A stretch of 7,939 nucleotides of DNA from an uncultured Christensenellaceae bacterium (GTDB taxonomy: Bacteria > Bacillota > Clostridia > Christensenellales > Borkfalkiaceae): the NCBI GenBank assembly GCA_910586825.1, contig CAJUJF010000031.1, forward strand, positions 1-7,939, given 5' to 3'. The translations under genes were made by a program, and so were the position numbers. A model generated the notes under the pieces. It was given only the letters and a program-made list of their open reading frames with translations. It was not told the origin of the DNA and ran no database searches. Positions within the stretch are counted from its first letter, which is position 1. Each line of letters begins with the position of its first letter. Positions 6,134 to 7,939 of this stretch are shown here, piece after piece.

Positions 6134-6153
6134 CGCGGGATCCCCGCGTTTTT
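6134..6153. promoter_or_regulatory. Hairpin in the uraA leader, terminator-like on the plus strand
   Basis: CGCGGG (6134-6139) and CCCGCG (6143-6148) form a 6-bp, all-GC stem with a 3-nt loop. On the plus strand TTTTT follows (6149-6153), but no plus-strand gene ends here. On the minus strand it sits in the uraA leader, 14 nt upstream of the ribosome binding site, and could affect translation or stability. It does not look like a canonical PyrR-binding attenuator. Confidence 0.45.
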
Positions 6154-6187
6154 CCCGAATGTGAGTATAAAGTTTAAAACCTTTTTT

Positions 6188-6216
6188 ACTTTACCACATT
6201 CCGACGGAAAATGCAA
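6188..6216 (-). promoter_or_regulatory. Candidate promoter of uraA-upp
   Basis: On the minus strand, TTGCAT (6216-6211), a 17-bp spacer and TAAAGT (6193-6188), with TGG just before the -10 (extended element). This gives a leader of about 75 nt. An alternative -10, TATACT (6169-6164), has no good -35. No clear terminator separates the upstream glycosyltransferase gene, so read-through into uraA is also possible. Confidence 0.45.
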
Positions 6217-6249
6217 GATACCGCGGAAAAATAAAGAGGATTTTTTTGT

Positions 6250-7326
6250 TTAAGGCGTCAGGAGACCTGTCGAGCGAAAGAACTCTTCGTTGTAGACGAC
6301 GGAAGGGTGATCCGGAAAGCGCTTGCGCGTCTTTTCATGCCAGAATTTCGTCCTGTCGCGGTCTCCGATTGCATGATAACAGCATACGAGTTCGAGCATG
6401 GGAACGAGCGCGCGGCAAACGGGTTCTTCGAAATCGCCTTCCGCCGCGTGGTCGCGGCACAGGAGCGCGCTCTCGTACCAGAACGCCGCCTCCCGCCATC
6501 TTTCTTTCTCCTGATACAGTCGTGCGATTTCGCAGAGAATGGTTGCGCGCGGTTCCCCGTAACGAAAACTCTGCGTCAGCGCGTCGAGCGCGCCGTTCCA
6601 GTCCTTTTGTTCTCTGCGGCAATAAGAGAGAATCCTGCATGCCTCGATTTTGTTGACGTACCATCCCTCGCCTTCGAGCATGTTTTCGAGGACGGCGGCG
6701 GCTTCTACGTATAAGCGGTGATAATACAGCTCCCGCCCGTAGTAAAACAGGTCGCGCGCGCCGAGAGCTTCTTCGCCCGCCCATTTCCGATAGATGTTCA
6801 GATTGCGCGCGCCGCGTTCTTTTTTACTTCCGAGGTGCCGCACGCGCGCTTCGGAAAAGACGATCTTTCCGCGCGGCGGAATACATTCGTGTACCCGTCC
6901 GACAAAACGGAATCCGGCCGTTCGTTTGACGATCCGTTCCCGATAAAAGGTGCTTGCGGGATTCCCGTTTGCGTCGAATGCGGTATCGTAGGGGAGAAAC
7001 ACCATATCCGGCTGTTCGTCGGCAAGCCTCTCTCGGAGCGCGAGGAATTTTTTCGCGTTATCCGGCGAGACGAAATCATCCGCGTCCAGCCATAAAAGAT
7101 AATCTCCCGTCGCTTGGGAAAAGGCGTAGTTGCGCGCGGCTGCGAAGTCGTCGATCCAAGTAAAAGAAAAAACGCGGTCGGTATAATCAGCCGCTATTTT
7201 TCGGGTACCGTCCGTCGAACCGGTATCGACGATCACGATTTCATCCGTAAACGCCTTTACGCTGTCGAGACAGCGGGAAAGTACTTCTTCCTCGTTCTTT
7301 ACGATCATGCACAGAGAAACTTTCAC
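6250..7326 (-). CDS. Family 2 glycosyltransferase with TPR-like C-terminus
   Basis: This is a GT-A-fold enzyme expected to transfer a sugar from a nucleotide-sugar donor, probably in the cytoplasm, since no membrane segment is seen. The catalytic domain spans about residues 1-165: CMIVKNEE (6-13), the nucleotide-binding DTGSTDGT (34-41), the metal-binding WLDADD (79-84) and GRVHE (143-147). Residues about 190-340 are helical with TPR-like repeats, as in SunS-like protein glycosyltransferases, where such repeats engage a peptide acceptor. The start is GTG 7326 with AGAGG (7340-7336) 9 nt upstream; no better in-frame start exists. The next gene, divergent and 100 nt away, encodes a Thr-rich collagen-like protein that is a natural candidate acceptor. 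In C. difficile a glycosyltransferase (SgtA) beside bclA3 glycosylates BclA3; I infer an analogous role. A glycan or teichoic-acid acceptor cannot be excluded. Confidence 0.9.
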   Translation of the reverse strand: MKVSLCMIVKNEEEVLSRCLDSVKAFTDEIVIVDTGSTDGTRKIAADYTDRVFSFTWIDDFAAARNYAFSQATGDYLLWLDADDFVSPDNAKKFLALRERLADEQPDMVFLPYDTAFDANGNPASTFYRERIVKRTAGFRFVGRVHECIPPRGKIVFSEARVRHLGSKKERGARNLNIYRKWAGEEALGARDLFYYGRELYYHRLYVEAAAVLENMLEGEGWYVNKIEACRILSYCRREQKDWNGALDALTQSFRYGEPRATILCEIARLYQEKERWREAAFWYESALLCRDHAAEGDFEEPVCRALVPMLELVCCYHAIGDRDRTKFWHEKTRKRFPDHPSVVYNEEFFRSTGLLTP

Positions 7327-7426
7327 GGAAAGTCACCTCTTTTTTTCTTTCATCTTATGATAGTATAGGCGGTTTTGTTTCCCGCCTGCGAAGCGTAAGA
7401 GACCGCTTCGGAAAGGAGGAAAAGAA
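7327..7426. promoter_or_regulatory. Divergent intergenic region with two hairpins
   Basis: This 100-bp region must carry promoters for both the glycosyltransferase (minus) and the collagen-like gene (plus). TATGAT (7356-7361) and TAGTAT (7361-7366) on plus, and TATACT on minus (7367-7362), are -10-like, but none has a convincing -35. A sporulation sigma factor is possible but not demonstrable by eye. Two inverted repeats follow: GGCGG/CCGCC (7368-7386) and the perfect 7-bp CGAAGCG/CGCTTCG (7389-7395 and 7404-7410). The latter ends 1 nt before the AAAGGAGG ribosome binding site. Confidence 0.45.
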
Positions 7427-7939
7427 ATGATGAAATATAATCACTGTTGCGTATGCGGATGCTGTCCGTGCAGATGCGGCGCATTGCGCGGTCCGACGGG
7501 TCCTGCCGGTCCCCGCGGCGCAACGGGTCCCACCGGTCCCGCGGGAACCGCCGCGTTCTCGCTGACGGTAGGCGATACGATTACGGGCGAGCCGGGTACG
7601 GCGGCTTCCGTGACGCAAAGCGGCGGGGAAAACGTCGTTCTTACGTTTACGATCCCCCGCGGAGATACCGGCGCCACAGGCGCTACCGGCGTTACGGGTC
7701 CGCAGGGCGTACAGGGGATACAGGGTGTGCAAGGAGAACAAGGCATGGCGGGCGCGACAGGCGCAACGGGTGCAACCGGTCCCGCAGGTCCTACCGGCGC
7801 GACGGGTCCTACGGGTATTGCGGGCGCGACGGGCGCGATAGGTCCCACCGGTCCTGCGGGTGCCACGGGTGCGACGGGCGCTATCGGCGCGACGGGTCCT
7901 ACGGGTATTGCGGGCGCGACGGGCGCGATAGGTCCCACC
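7427..7939 (+). CDS. Collagen-like exosporium-type protein with Cys-rich N-terminus, 3' end outside the window
   Basis: At least 171 residues; the frame is still open at the last base. ATG 7427 has AAAGGAGG (7412-7419) 7 nt upstream; a second ATG follows immediately. Residues 7-17 carry seven cysteines in the pattern CCxCxCCxCxC. Residues 22-40 are Gly-X-Y triplets. Residues 41-78 are a non-collagen insert (VGDTITGEPG, then FTIPRG), a type I know from clostridial and phage collagen-like proteins. Residues 79-171 are an unbroken run of 31 triplets, mostly GAT, GPT, GPA and GAI, with a GVQ/GIQ patch. Such proteins form triple-helical filaments on spores or cells, and their threonines are often glycosylated. 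There is no signal peptide, which fits spore-coat/exosporium assembly from the mother cell (inference). A C-terminal trimerisation domain would lie beyond the window. A phage tail fibre is the main alternative, but no phage genes are nearby. Confidence 0.88.
   Translation, partial: MMKYNHCCVCGCCPCRCGALRGPTGPAGPRGATGPTGPAGTAAFSLTVGDTITGEPGTAASVTQSGGENVVLTFTIPRGDTGATGATGVTGPQGVQGIQGVQGEQGMAGATGATGATGPAGPTGATGPTGIAGATGAIGPTGPAGATGATGAIGATGPTGIAGATGAIGPT
7795..7939 (+). repeat. 90-bp tandem repeat in the collagen-like gene
   Basis: Bases 7795-7849 recur without mismatch at 7885-7939, an offset of 90 bp, and the window ends inside the second copy. The unit encodes 30 residues (10 triplets, residues 124-153). 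Because 90 is divisible by three, copy-number change keeps the frame. More copies probably lie beyond the edge. Confidence 0.85.

Noticed and set aside
5378..6253. 291-codon plus-strand frame across uraA
   Set aside because: The product is Asp/Arg/His-rich without a recognisable fold, typical of antisense to GC-rich membrane-protein codons; uraA on minus is certain.
7441..7938. Minus-strand frame encoding Pro-Val-Ala-Pro repeats opposite the collagen-like gene
   Set aside because: It is the reverse image of GGT/GCG/ACG triplets. The plus frame has an ideal ribosome binding site and true Gly-X-Y periodicity.
7427..7939. CRISPR array or tandem-repeat non-coding element suggested by the repeated GC-rich motif
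   Set aside because: The repetition follows a strict 9-nt/3-nt codon pattern encoding Gly-X-Y with no spacer-repeat structure.

Overview
The window looks like the chromosome of an uncultured, probably spore-forming member of the Bacillota (Clostridia-like). The evidence is strong purine-rich ribosome binding sites (AAGGAGG, GGGAGG, AAAGGAGG), sigma-A-type promoters, GC-rich intrinsic terminators, GTG starts, a large serine recombinase remnant, a Clostridia-style uracil permease and a collagen-like protein of the exosporium/BclA kind. This placement is inferred from gene content; no rRNA or marker gene is present.

Left part (1-2237), accessory in character. The first bases hold the start of a minus-strand gene that leaves the window. 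Next comes a large serine recombinase whose catalytic N-terminal half is missing: conserved family sequence continues upstream of the first possible start codon and then stops at an imperfect inverted repeat. It ends in an intrinsic terminator. A near-consensus promoter overlapping its stop codon drives a DUF2310-type zinc-ribbon protein.

Middle (2238-3920). About 420 bases without a convincing gene hold a hairpin, one doubtful short reading frame, a promoter and a leader RNA that can fold into two adjacent stem domains. The leader precedes a 391-residue single-pass membrane protein with a long Glu/Arg helix, NPY and QP repeats and an acidic tail. Its function is unknown. Two back-to-back terminators separate it from the convergent genes on the right.

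Right part (3921-7939). A minus-strand uraA-upp operon imports uracil and converts it to UMP. Upstream of it, on the same strand, is a family 2 glycosyltransferase with a TPR-like C-terminal half. Across a 100-base divergent intergenic region lies a collagen-like protein with a compact seven-cysteine N-terminus and Thr-rich Gly-X-Y repeats, cut by the window end. The glycosyltransferase and collagen-like protein form a plausible enzyme-substrate pair, comparable to BclA glycosylation in spore exosporia.

The most interesting items are this glycosyltransferase/collagen/cysteine-cluster locus, the unrecognised Glu/Arg-rich membrane protein with its structured leader, and the junction where the recombinase is broken. 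No CRISPR array, tRNA, rRNA or complete insertion sequence is visible.
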